A program made the position numbers and the translations under genes. Under the pieces are notes generated by a model. That model ran no database searches, had not been told where the DNA came from, and saw only the letters and a list, made by a program, of their open reading frames with translations. Of a stretch of DNA of 5,766 nucleotides, positions 1 to 5,766 are shown one piece after another. The stretch lies in the NCBI GenBank assembly GCA_958427155.1, contig CAUABB010000103.1:1-5766 (forward strand). Reading direction: 5' to 3'. Position 1 is the stretch's first letter. Every line of letters begins with the position of its first letter. Origin of the DNA: an uncultured Oscillospiraceae bacterium (lineage in GTDB: Bacteria > Bacillota > Clostridia > Oscillospirales > Ruminococcaceae).

Positions 1-414
1 GCTCAGCTCGCCAATCCTGATAAGCGAGTGATTAATATCGCGGGAGACGGCAGTTTTCATATGAACTGTAACGAACTGGTTACCGCGTATAAGTTTAATG
101 TTCCAGTTGTGGAGCTTCTCTTTAATAATAATGTGCTTGGAATGGTGCGACAGTGGCAGCGCCTATTTTATGAAGGACGTTTTTCTCAGACAACCCTTGA
201 TCGGAATACGGATTACCGTAAATTGGCTGAGGCATATCATGTCCGCTATCTTCGAATAGAGACGCCGAAAGAGGTGGAATCGGTTTTAAAAGAGGCGCTT
301 AACGGGGAAGGCCCGGTTTTAGTGGAGTGCATAATTGATCAGGATATTAATGTTCTGCCAATGGTTCCGGCGGGAGCGAGTATTAATAAGCCGATTCTTG
401 AAATAAAAGCTTAA
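1..414 (+). CDS. ilvB: Acetolactate synthase catalytic (large) subunit, C-terminal fragment
   Basis: The reading frame is open from the first base and ends at TAA 412-414, giving the last 137 residues; the family is usually about 550-570 aa, so roughly three quarters lies upstream. The enzyme uses thiamine diphosphate (ThDP), Mg and FAD to condense two pyruvates to acetolactate (valine, leucine), or pyruvate with 2-oxobutyrate to acetohydroxybutyrate (isoleucine). Visible here is the ThDP/Mg motif, GDGSF at fragment residues 15-19 with the closing NN at 42-44. It is followed by LGMVRQWQ and LFYEGRFSQT, the signature that separates acetolactate synthase from other ThDP enzymes. The tail PMVPAGASINKPI is the usual C-terminus. 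There is no fused ACT domain, and no ilvN regulatory subunit follows; the next gene is cimA after 28 bases, apparently in the same transcript. Identification is firm. A biosynthetic rather than catabolic role is inferred from the operon. Confidence 0.95.
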   Translation, partial: AQLANPDKRVINIAGDGSFHMNCNELVTAYKFNVPVVELLFNNNVLGMVRQWQRLFYEGRFSQTTLDRNTDYRKLAEAYHVRYLRIETPKEVESVLKEALNGEGPVLVECIIDQDINVLPMVPAGASINKPILEIKA

Positions 415-431
415 TGTCTATTTAATGAAAC

Positions 432-437
432 AGGTGA
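432..437 (+). promoter_or_regulatory. Ribosome binding site that decides the cimA start
   Basis: AGGTGA lies 5 bases before ATG 443. The in-frame ATG at 425 has only AT-rich sequence without a Shine-Dalgarno match in front of it. Starting at 443 also puts the first conserved motif (FDSTLRDGAQ) at the usual distance from the N-terminus. Confidence 0.8.
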
Positions 438-442
438 ATTGT

Positions 443-2020
443 ATGAAAAAGATTTCTGTCTTTGACTCAACTCTCCGAGACGGTGCACAGGCGGAAAATA
501 TTACCTTCACCGTGGAGGATAAGTTAAATATTGTTAAAAGCCTGGATAAACTGGGCATTGATTATATCGAAGCAGGGAATCCGGGTTCCAATCCCAAAGA
601 TTTGGAGTTTTTTACCCGTGTAAAAGAACTTGAGCTTAAAAACGCAAAGCTTGTCGCCTTTGGTTCGACCAGACGGCGAGATGTTTCTGTGGAAGAAGAT
701 AAAAATGTACAGGCTCTTTTAACAGCGGACACTGACGTAGTGGCAATATTCGGAAAAAGTTGGGATATGCATGCCACTGAAATTATAAAGGCTACGTTGG
801 AACAAAACCTGGAAATGATTTATGATACCCTTTCATTTTTCGTTTCTAAAGGGAAAACGGTTTTTTTTGACGCGGAGCATTTCTTTGACGGCTACAAGGA
901 AAATTCCGTTTATGCCTTAAAAACATTGGAGGCTGCTGAAATGGCGGGTGTTGCAGGGTTGGTTCTCTGTGACACCAATGGCGGATGTTTTCCAGATGAG
1001 ATTAGCCGGATTGTAGCTGAGGTAACCGCAAAAGTAAATATTCCGGTGGCAATTCATTGCCATGATGATATGGGTTGCGCCGTGGCGAATACCATTGCGG
1101 CTGTCAGGGCAGGGGCCAGACAGATACAGGGAACTTATATCGGTTACGGGGAACGGTGCGGAAACGCCAACCTTTCTGCCATTATTCCAAGTTTGCAGCT
1201 AAAATTGGGGTATGAGTGTATTCCACCGGAAAAGGTAGTCAGGCTGACAAAAACCGCGCGGTATATTGCCGATATTTCCAATATGATTCTTCCGAATTCC
1301 CTTCCTTATGTGGGAAAAAGTGCATTTGCTCATAAAGGTGGTATGCATGTAGATGGAGTAACTAAAAATCCCCGGTCGTTTGAGCACATTTCGCCGGAAA
1401 CGGTTGGGAACCGGAGAAATGTTCTTTTAAGCGAGGTTTCAGGAAAAGCGGCACTTCTCTCTAAGTTGGAGCTTTTGGGAGACACGGTTTCCAAAGATTC
1501 GCCGGAAGCCGGTTCTTTGGTTGAAATGGTTAAAGAACTGGAGTATAACGGTTACCAGTTTGAGGCGGCTACTGCTACCTTGGAGTTATTGGCGCTGAAA
1601 CATCTTCATAAATTCAAATCATTTTTTGAAGTCGTCAACTTCAAGGTGATCGGTGAACGAACTGAAGAGGGAGCACATAACCGCGATTATGCTATGATTA
1701 AAATCAAGGTGGAAGATCAGTTTGAAATTACAGCTGATGAAGGGGATGGTCCGGTTCACGCGCTTGATATTGCTTTGCGGAAAGCGGTTGGAAAATTTTA
1801 CCCTTCAATTGAAAAAATCCGTTTGGTTGACTACAAAGTTCGCGTCATTGAGCCTAAAGATGCGACTGCGGCGCAGGTTCGAGTTTTTATTGAAACCACG
1901 GATGGAGATAATACTTGGACGACGGTGGCAGTTTCCTCGGACGTAATCAACGCGAGTTTGAACGCATTAGTTGATTCTGTTGAATATAAGTTGTTAATGG
2001 ATTCTAAAAAACAGATTTGA
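443..2020 (+). CDS. cimA: (R)-citramalate synthase, long type (CimA, LeuA-like)
   Basis: This 525-residue cytoplasmic enzyme condenses pyruvate and acetyl-CoA to (R)-citramalate, the first step of the threonine-independent isoleucine pathway. Residues 1 to about 280 form the HMGL-like TIM barrel. They carry DSTLRDGAQ (8-16, with R12 and metal ligand D13), GNPGSNPKD near 45-55, LCDTNGG, HCHDD (H205 and H207, metal ligands) and GERCGNAN (236-243, N241 the third protein ligand). FAHKGGMHVDGV and the following PETVGNRR form the linker region. The last 130 or so residues match the LeuA-dimer regulatory domain, the usual site of end-product inhibition. The GxPGSNPKD block, the GYGERCGNAN block and the length near 530 aa point to the citramalate synthase subfamily rather than 2-isopropylmalate synthase. 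The alternative is a LeuA-like enzyme of other 2-oxoacid preference; sequence alone does not prove substrate. It sits between ilvB and leuC, where leuA often lies. Confidence 0.9.
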   Translation: MKKISVFDSTLRDGAQAENITFTVEDKLNIVKSLDKLGIDYIEAGNPGSNPKDLEFFTRVKELELKNAKLVAFGSTRRRDVSVEEDKNVQALLTADTDVVAIFGKSWDMHATEIIKATLEQNLEMIYDTLSFFVSKGKTVFFDAEHFFDGYKENSVYALKTLEAAEMAGVAGLVLCDTNGGCFPDEISRIVAEVTAKVNIPVAIHCHDDMGCAVANTIAAVRAGARQIQGTYIGYGERCGNANLSAIIPSLQLKLGYECIPPEKVVRLTKTARYIADISNMILPNSLPYVGKSAFAHKGGMHVDGVTKNPRSFEHISPETVGNRRNVLLSEVSGKAALLSKLELLGDTVSKDSPEAGSLVEMVKELEYNGYQFEAATATLELLALKHLHKFKSFFEVVNFKVIGERTEEGAHNRDYAMIKIKVEDQFEITADEGDGPVHALDIALRKAVGKFYPSIEKIRLVDYKVRVIEPKDATAAQVRVFIETTDGDNTWTTVAVSSDVINASLNALVDSVEYKLLMDSKKQI

Positions 2021-2036
2021 AAAGGAGTGTAGAGAA

Positions 2037-3299
2037 ATGGGAATGACAATGAGTCAGAAAATTCTGGCTGCCCATGCCGGGTTGGAAAAGGTTGAAGCGG
2101 GTCAGTTGATTAACGCAAAGCTTGATATGGTTCTGGGTAATGATATTACCTCTCCGGTTGCAATCAATGAGTTTAACAAAGCGGGTTTTGACCACGTTTT
2201 TGACAAAAACAAGATTTCTTTGGTAATGGATCACTTTACTCCCAATAAGGACATTAAAGCGGCCACACAATGTAAACAATGCCGTGAATTTGCAGATAGC
2301 ATGGGTGTGGTGAATTATTATGATGTCGGCGATATGGGGGTTGAACACGCGCTTCTTCCGGAGAAGGGTCTGGTTTGTGCAGGCGAGCTTGTTATCGGCG
2401 CGGATTCACACACCTGTACTTATGGTGCGCTCGGTGCGTTTTCTACTGGCGTAGGTTCAACGGATATGGCCGCTGGTATGGCAACCGGTGAAGCTTGGTT
2501 CAAAGTTCCGTCGGCGATCCGCTTTAATCTCACCGGGAAGCTGAACCCGTGGGTGAGCGGAAAAGACGTTATCCTTCATATCATTGGAATGATCGGGGTA
2601 GACGGCGCTCTTTATCAGTCAATGGAATTTGGCGGCGAGGGACTCAAGAACCTGACGATGGACGACCGGCTCTGCATGGCGAATATGGCGATTGAGGCGG
2701 GCGCGAAAAACGGTATTTTTGAAGTGGACGATGTGACAATCGCTTATATGAAAGAGCGGGTAAACCGTGAGTTTAAAATTTATAAGGCTGATCCGGACGC
2801 GGAATATACCCGTGTGATTGACATCGACCTTTCTCAGGTAAAATCCACGGTTGCTTTCCCGCATCTTCCGGAAAATGCGCGGACGATCGATCAGGTCGGT
2901 GATGTAAAAATTGACCAGGTTGTCATTGGTTCCTGTACCAACGGTCGTCTTTCCGACATGGAAACCGCTGCCCAAATTCTCAAGGGGAAAAAGGTGGCAA
3001 AACATGTTCGCTGCATTGTGATTCCAGCCACTCAAAAAATCTGGATGGAATGCGTTAAGCGCGGTTATATGGATATCTTTATCGAAGCGGGTTGTGCCGT
3101 TTCTACGCCGACCTGCGGCCCCTGCCTTGGCGGTTATATGGGAATTCTTGCGGCCGGAGAGCGGGCGGTAGCGACAACCAACCGTAATTTTGTCGGCCGA
3201 ATGGGACATCCTGAAAGTGAGGTCTATCTGGCAAGCCCAGCGATTGCGGCGGCCTCTGCCATCGCGGGGAAAATTGCCGACGTTTCCGAAGTACTGTAA
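2037..3299 (+). CDS. leuC: 3-isopropylmalate dehydratase (isomerase) large subunit
   Basis: This 420-residue aconitase-fold subunit pairs with LeuD to interconvert 2- and 3-isopropylmalate; in a CimA pathway it also converts citramalate to 3-methylmalate. The [4Fe-4S] ligands are all present: C300 in VIGSCTNGR, and C360 and C363 in PTCGPCLGG. Other family signatures are LGNDIT near the N-terminus, VMDHFTPNKD, GADSHTCTYGALG and the C-terminal NRNFVGRMGHPESEVYLASP. The length of 420 aa fits the short bacterial/archaeal class (LeuC/homoaconitase-like) rather than the roughly 466-aa enterobacterial form. ATG 2037 is chosen because AGGAG at 2023-2027 is 9 bases upstream; the in-frame ATGs at 2043 and 2049 are too far from it. 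The gap to cimA is 16 bases. No missing residues or frame breaks are seen. Confidence 0.97.
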   Translation: MGMTMSQKILAAHAGLEKVEAGQLINAKLDMVLGNDITSPVAINEFNKAGFDHVFDKNKISLVMDHFTPNKDIKAATQCKQCREFADSMGVVNYYDVGDMGVEHALLPEKGLVCAGELVIGADSHTCTYGALGAFSTGVGSTDMAAGMATGEAWFKVPSAIRFNLTGKLNPWVSGKDVILHIIGMIGVDGALYQSMEFGGEGLKNLTMDDRLCMANMAIEAGAKNGIFEVDDVTIAYMKERVNREFKIYKADPDAEYTRVIDIDLSQVKSTVAFPHLPENARTIDQVGDVKIDQVVIGSCTNGRLSDMETAAQILKGKKVAKHVRCIVIPATQKIWMECVKRGYMDIFIEAGCAVSTPTCGPCLGGYMGILAAGERAVATTNRNFVGRMGHPESEVYLASPAIAAASAIAGKIADVSEVL

Positions 3300-3313
3300 A
3301 GGAGGATTGCAAA

Positions 3314-3796
3314 ATGAAAGCACATGGAATTGTACATAAATATGGGGATAACATTGACACTGACGTTATTATTCCGGCGCGTTATCTGAATACATCTGAT
3401 CATAAAGAGCTTGCTTCTCACTGTATGGAGGATATTGATAAAGAGTTTATCCATAAGGTTAAAGAGGGCGATATTATGGTCGGCCAGGCCAATTTTGGCT
3501 GTGGCTCTTCCCGTGAGCATGCGCCGATTGCGATTAAAGCCAGCGGGATTTCCTGCGTTATCGCGGCAACTTTTGCCCGGATTTTTTATCGTAATGCCAT
3601 CAATATCGGTTTGGCAATCCTCGAGTGCCCGGAAGCGGCTGAAAAAATTCAGGACGGGGATGATGTAGAGGTCGATTTTGACACCGGTATCATTACGAAT
3701 AAAACCAAGAATGAGCAATATAAGGCTCAGCCATTTCCGGATTTTATTAAGAAAATTATTCATGAGGGCGGATTGCTCAACTCTCTGAAACGGTAG
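3314..3796 (+). CDS. leuD: 3-isopropylmalate dehydratase (isomerase) small subunit
   Basis: At 160 residues this is the swivel-domain partner of LeuC, completing the active site of the isomerase. Diagnostic motifs are GDNIDTDVIIPARYL at residues 11-25, GCGSSREHAP at 62-71 (R67 in the substrate-binding SSRE loop) and ATFARIFYRNAINIG. The size fits the short LeuD class and matches the short LeuC next to it; enterobacterial LeuD is about 200 aa. The residues after PARYL (NTSD, from 26) lie in the loop thought to set substrate choice among isopropylmalate, citramalate and homoaconitate isomerases, but I cannot read specificity from them. A strong site, AGGAGG at 3300-3305, sits 8 bases before the ATG and abuts the leuC stop codon, which suggests translational coupling and matched subunit output. 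Confidence 0.97.
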   Translation: MKAHGIVHKYGDNIDTDVIIPARYLNTSDHKELASHCMEDIDKEFIHKVKEGDIMVGQANFGCGSSREHAPIAIKASGISCVIAATFARIFYRNAINIGLAILECPEAAEKIQDGDDVEVDFDTGIITNKTKNEQYKAQPFPDFIKKIIHEGGLLNSLKR

Positions 3797-3807
3797 GGGG
3801 AACGGTT

Positions 3808-4878
3808 ATGGAAAAAAATATTACGGTTATCCGCGGCGACGGCATCGGCCCGGAGATTGTGGGTGAGGCTTTAAAGGTTTTAGAGGCGGTCTGCAAACGG
3901 CATGGACACACCTTCCATTATACTGATATTTTAATGGGTGGCGCATCAATCGACGCGACTGGTGTTCCGCTTACTGATGAGGCGCTTGAGACCGCCAAGA
4001 AGGCTGACGCCGTTCTGCTTGGTTCGGTTGGTGGTCCGAAGTGGGATACTCTGCCCGGTCATCTCCGCCCGGAGGCGGGATTACTCGGTATTCGAAAGGG
4101 GCTTGGGCTTTTTGCCAACCTGCGTCCCGCAGTTCTTTACAATGAGCTCCGCGCGGCCTGCCCGCTACGGGATGAAATTATCGGGGATGGTTTTGATTTC
4201 TTGGTTATGCGTGAACTTACTGGCGGCCTTTATTTCGGCGAGCGGGAACAAGGGGAAAAAGACGGTCTCCGCTACGCGAAAGATACATTGATTTACACCG
4301 AAGAAGAGATCCGTAGAATTACCGTTAAAGCGTTTGAAATTGCCCGGAAACGGCGTAAAAAAGTAACCAGTGTTGACAAAGCGAACGTGTTGGATTCTTC
4401 TCGTCTCTGGCGTGCTGTTGTACACGAAGTGGCAAAGGAATATCCGGATGTAGAATGCGTAGATATGCTGGTGGATAACGCCGCGATGCAGCTTGTCAAG
4501 GACCCGAAACAATTCGATGTCATCCTGACAGAAAATATGTTCGGAGACATCCTTTCGGATGAAGCCAGCATGGTAACGGGATCAATTGGAATGCTCGCCT
4601 CCGCTAGCTTGAACGAAACAAAGTTTGGGCTCTATGAGCCAAGTGGAGGTTCTGCTCCTGACATTGCCGGACAGAATAAAGCAAATCCGATTGCGACGAT
4701 TCTTTCTGCGGCAATGATGCTTCGGTATTCTTTTGACCTTGATAAAGAGGCGGATGAAATTGAGGCGGCTGTCACCAAAGTCCTTCAGGAAGGTTATCGT
4801 ACAGGAGATATTATGAGCGAAGGCTGCAATCTTGTTTCCTGCACAAAAATGGGCGATTTGATTGTGGAAGCGCTGTAA
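3808..4878 (+). CDS. leuB: 3-isopropylmalate dehydrogenase
   Basis: This 356-residue enzyme oxidises and decarboxylates 3-isopropylmalate to 2-oxoisocaproate with NAD and Mg; the same chemistry on 3-methylmalate gives 2-oxobutyrate in the citramalate route. Residues seen include GDGIGPEI at the N-terminus, substrate arginines R96, R106 (FANLRP) and R135 (MRELTGG), catalytic Y142 (LYFGER) and K191 (VDKANVL), and metal ligands D223 (VDNAAMQ), D247 and D251 (GDILSDEAS). The nucleotide loop GGSAPDIAGQNKANP with its Asp is the form typical of NAD rather than NADP use. The length is normal for the family. The start is preceded by GGGGG at 3796-3800, a weaker, wobble-containing Shine-Dalgarno that overlaps the last base of leuD; the gap is 11 bases. 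It is the last gene of the operon, with a terminator hairpin about 20 bases after the stop. Confidence 0.98.
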   Translation: MEKNITVIRGDGIGPEIVGEALKVLEAVCKRHGHTFHYTDILMGGASIDATGVPLTDEALETAKKADAVLLGSVGGPKWDTLPGHLRPEAGLLGIRKGLGLFANLRPAVLYNELRAACPLRDEIIGDGFDFLVMRELTGGLYFGEREQGEKDGLRYAKDTLIYTEEEIRRITVKAFEIARKRRKKVTSVDKANVLDSSRLWRAVVHEVAKEYPDVECVDMLVDNAAMQLVKDPKQFDVILTENMFGDILSDEASMVTGSIGMLASASLNETKFGLYEPSGGSAPDIAGQNKANPIATILSAAMMLRYSFDLDKEADEIEAAVTKVLQEGYRTGDIMSEGCNLVSCTKMGDLIVEAL

Positions 4879-4897
4879 TTCGTTTTTAAAAGATGAG

Positions 4898-4936
4898 AAA
4901 AAAGGCCCGCGGACAGTCTTTCCGCGGGCCTTTTTT
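4898..4936. terminator. Bidirectional intrinsic terminator between leuB and ybaK
   Basis: GGCCCGCGGA (4904-4913) is the exact reverse complement of 4921-4930, with a 7-base loop (4914-4920). Six A's (4898-4903) precede the stem and six T's (4931-4936) follow it, so a T-run follows the hairpin on either strand. It should stop leuB transcription on + and ybaK transcription on -, as the two genes converge here. Confidence 0.95.
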
Positions 4937-4967
4937 GAGAACAATCGCAATAAGATTTAGAGGACGC

Positions 4968-5447
4968 TCAGTCCGTCGTCAGAGACGCATAACGTCCCCG
5001 TACCAAATGAAGCAGGTTGTCCGGATTCAATTCTACTTGCGTTCCAATTTTTCCACCGCTAATCATAATCGTATCAAAAACAGATGCGGTTTCATCTAGA
5101 ATGGTGAGATACTGCTTTTTCATCCCGATTGGGGAACAGCCTCCCCGAATATATCCGGTGACGGAATTGATCTCGTTAACATGAATCATCGAAACCGATT
5201 TTTCCCCGGCTGCTTTTGCCGCTTTTTTTAAATCCAGTTCTTTGGCTACGGGTACCTCAAATACACAATAATTTCCAGAAGCGCCTTTTGTGACAAGGGT
5301 TTTGAAAACTTTTTCAGGATCCTGTCCAAGTTTTTTAGCAACCGATACCCCGTCAATCTGTCCGTCCTGATGATCATAATAATGGGGCTTGTAAACAATT
5401 TTTGCTTTTTCCAATATCCGCATGACATTTGTTTTATTTTCTGCCAT
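4968..5447 (-). CDS. ybaK: YbaK/EbsC-family aminoacyl-tRNA deacylase (probable Cys-tRNA(Pro) hydrolase)
   Basis: This 159-residue single-domain protein has the same length as E. coli YbaK. Family members hydrolyse mischarged Cys-tRNA(Pro) (and some Cys-tRNA(Cys)) in trans, backing up prolyl-tRNA synthetase in the cytoplasm. Seen in order are an N-terminal RILEKAKIVYKPHYYDH segment, LGQDPEKVFKTLV with K49 matching the essential lysine (K46) of E. coli YbaK, VPVAKELDLKKAAKAAG, the GYIRGGCSPIGMKK glycine-rich segment, and the C-terminal ISGGKIGTQVELNPDNL. ATG 5447 is chosen because AGGGGG (5455-5460) lies 7 bases upstream; an earlier in-frame ATG at 5498 sits inside the -35 box of its own predicted promoter and would not be transcribed. 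It is a single-gene unit convergent with leuB. Family assignment is firm; exact tRNA preference is inferred, since INS-domain relatives differ in substrate. Confidence 0.93.
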   Translation of the reverse strand: MAENKTNVMRILEKAKIVYKPHYYDHQDGQIDGVSVAKKLGQDPEKVFKTLVTKGASGNYCVFEVPVAKELDLKKAAKAAGEKSVSMIHVNEINSVTGYIRGGCSPIGMKKQYLTILDETASVFDTIMISGGKIGTQVELNPDNLLHLVRGRYASLTTD

Positions 5448-5454
5448 TTTTCTG

Positions 5455-5460
5455 CCCCCT
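5455..5460 (-). promoter_or_regulatory. Ribosome binding site that decides the ybaK start
   Basis: AGGGGG on the minus strand is spaced 7 bases from ATG 5447. It favours the 159-aa form over the longer frame beginning at 5498. Confidence 0.75.
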
Positions 5461-5469
5461 TTGCTTTTA

Positions 5470-5498
5470 ATTATACTCTCTAAAGTGTTTTTTGGCAA
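5470..5498 (-). promoter_or_regulatory. Sigma-70/SigA-type promoter for ybaK
   Basis: Read on the minus strand, TTGCCA (5498-5493) is followed after 17 bases by a perfect TATAAT (5475-5470). Expected transcription start is near 5463, giving a leader of only about 16 bases that just includes the ribosome binding site. Assignment is by consensus match only. Confidence 0.8.
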
Positions 5499-5515
5499 TC
5501 TTTTTCAGAAGATAC

Positions 5516-5544
5516 TTGACATTTTCCAGGCCACTTGATATAAT
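5516..5544 (+). promoter_or_regulatory. Consensus SigA promoter for tRNA-Leu
   Basis: TTGACA (5516-5521) and TATAAT (5539-5544) are separated by exactly 17 bases, a perfect match to the housekeeping consensus. Predicted start is near 5551, about 8 bases before the mature tRNA. The sequence just upstream (5499-5505) is T-rich. Its -35 box is only 17 bases from the -35 box of the divergent ybaK promoter. Confidence 0.92.
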
Positions 5545-5558
5545 AGAAAAGCTGAAAT

Positions 5559-5642
5559 GCGAGTGTGCTGGAATCGGCAGACAGGCACGTTTGAGGGGCG
5601 TGTGTCTTTGGCGTACGGGTTCAAGTCCCGTCACTCGCACCA
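5559..5642 (+). tRNA. tRNA-Leu(GAG)
   Basis: The full cloverleaf can be folded by eye. The acceptor GCGAGTG (5559-5565) pairs with CACTCGC (5632-5638), followed by discriminator A and an encoded CCA (5640-5642). The D stem CTG/CAG (5568-5570/5582-5584) closes an 11-base loop containing GG. The anticodon stem 5586-5590/5598-5602 holds loop TTGAGGG with anticodon GAG at 5593-5595, decoding CUC and CUU leucine codons, with T33 and G37 as expected. A 12-base variable region (5603-5614) forms a short 3-4 bp stem, marking a class II tRNA. The T arm ACGGG/CCCGT (5615-5619/5627-5631) has loop TTCAAGT. The A discriminator and long variable arm agree with leucine identity. Confidence 0.97.
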
Positions 5643-5650
5643 TATTAACT

Positions 5651-5717
5651 AAACGGTATAGATGCGTCTGGCGAAAAGCCAGGCGCATCAACCGTTTCCG
5701 GGCTTTTTCGGGCCCGG
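5651..5717 (+). terminator. Tandem GC-rich hairpins after the tRNA, possible terminator or leader structure
   Basis: The first hairpin has a 12-bp inner stem (5661-5672 with 5678-5689, one T-G wobble) capped by GAAAA, extended by outer arms AAACGGT (5651-5657) and ACCGTTT (5691-5697) across a small internal loop. Immediately after it, CCGGGC (5698-5703) pairs with GCCCGG (5712-5717). The T5 run at 5704-5708 lies in the loop of the second hairpin, and only a mixed T/C stretch follows at 5719-5728. This is therefore not a textbook terminator in either direction. The position 8 bases after the CCA makes tRNA termination the simplest reading. The remaining bases, 5718-5766, show no gene. Confidence 0.45.
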
Positions 5718-5766
5718 ATTTCTTCTCTCAAACCATAGATGCAAATCGCTGTTTCAGGGCGTCTGC

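Noticed and set aside
425..442. Upstream in-frame ATG extending cimA by six residues
   Set aside because: It has no ribosome binding site, while ATG 443 has AGGTGA at 5 bases and matches the family N-terminus.
861..868. Run of eight T's in cimA as a possible frameshift or slippage site
   Set aside because: The frame is intact on both sides and encodes a normal V-F-F-D stretch; there is no alternative product or downstream frame that would use a slip.
2619..3323. A 234-aa minus-strand frame inside leuC
   Set aside because: It lies wholly opposite leuC coding sequence, resembles no family I recognise, is His/Arg/Asn-rich in the manner of antisense frames, and the + frame is a certain gene.
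3224..3763. A 179-aa minus-strand frame opposite leuD
   Set aside because: It overlaps the certain leuD gene almost completely, with no recognisable motif; it is a shadow.
5448..5498. Upstream in-frame ATG extending ybaK by 17 residues
   Set aside because: It lies within the predicted -35 box, so it would be upstream of the transcript; the shorter start has a good ribosome binding site and gives the family length.
5467..5691. A 74-aa minus-strand frame running across the tRNA gene
   Set aside because: It is the antisense of tRNA-Leu; peptides with the GLEPVRQRHTPLKRACLPIPA style are a known false product of tRNA-Leu shadows.
5658..5742. Direct repeat ATAGATGC at 5658-5665 and 5735-5742, considered as a possible attachment site
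   Set aside because: It is only 8 bases, does not duplicate the tRNA 3' end, and no integrase or mobile gene is visible.

Overview
The window carries the distal part of a branched-chain amino acid biosynthesis operon on the + strand, followed by a convergent tRNA-editing gene and a tRNA-Leu gene. Moderate base composition, strong AGGAG-type ribosome binding sites, the short split type of isopropylmalate isomerase (LeuC 420 aa, LeuD 160 aa) and a long-type citramalate synthase all suggest a Firmicute, most likely an anaerobic Clostridia member. The placement is inferred from protein style, not from a search.

Layout. Positions 1-414 hold the last 137 residues of the acetolactate synthase catalytic subunit (ilvB). 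Four complete genes follow with gaps of 28, 16, 14 and 11 bases: cimA (443-2020), leuC (2037-3299), leuD (3314-3796) and leuB (3808-4878). A perfect 10-bp GC hairpin with A6 on one side and T6 on the other (4898-4936) ends this operon and also ends the gene arriving from the opposite side. That gene is ybaK/ebsC (4968-5447, minus strand), an aminoacyl-tRNA deacylase. It has its own promoter, which lies back to back with an exact-consensus promoter driving tRNA-Leu(GAG) at 5559-5642. The last 124 bases hold no gene but contain two GC-rich hairpins, probably the tRNA terminator region or the start of something beyond the window.

How the genes work together. CimA condenses pyruvate with acetyl-CoA to (R)-citramalate. 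LeuCD isomerises this, and LeuB oxidises and decarboxylates it to 2-oxobutyrate. Acetolactate synthase then joins 2-oxobutyrate with pyruvate on the way to isoleucine. The same LeuCDB set also serves leucine synthesis if a 2-isopropylmalate synthase (leuA) exists elsewhere. No leuA and no ilvN (regulatory subunit) is visible here. The operon therefore reads as a threonine-independent isoleucine route sharing enzymes with leucine synthesis.

I found no mobile element, CRISPR array or clearly new system. The points most worth checking are the CimA-headed operon and the structured DNA after the tRNA.
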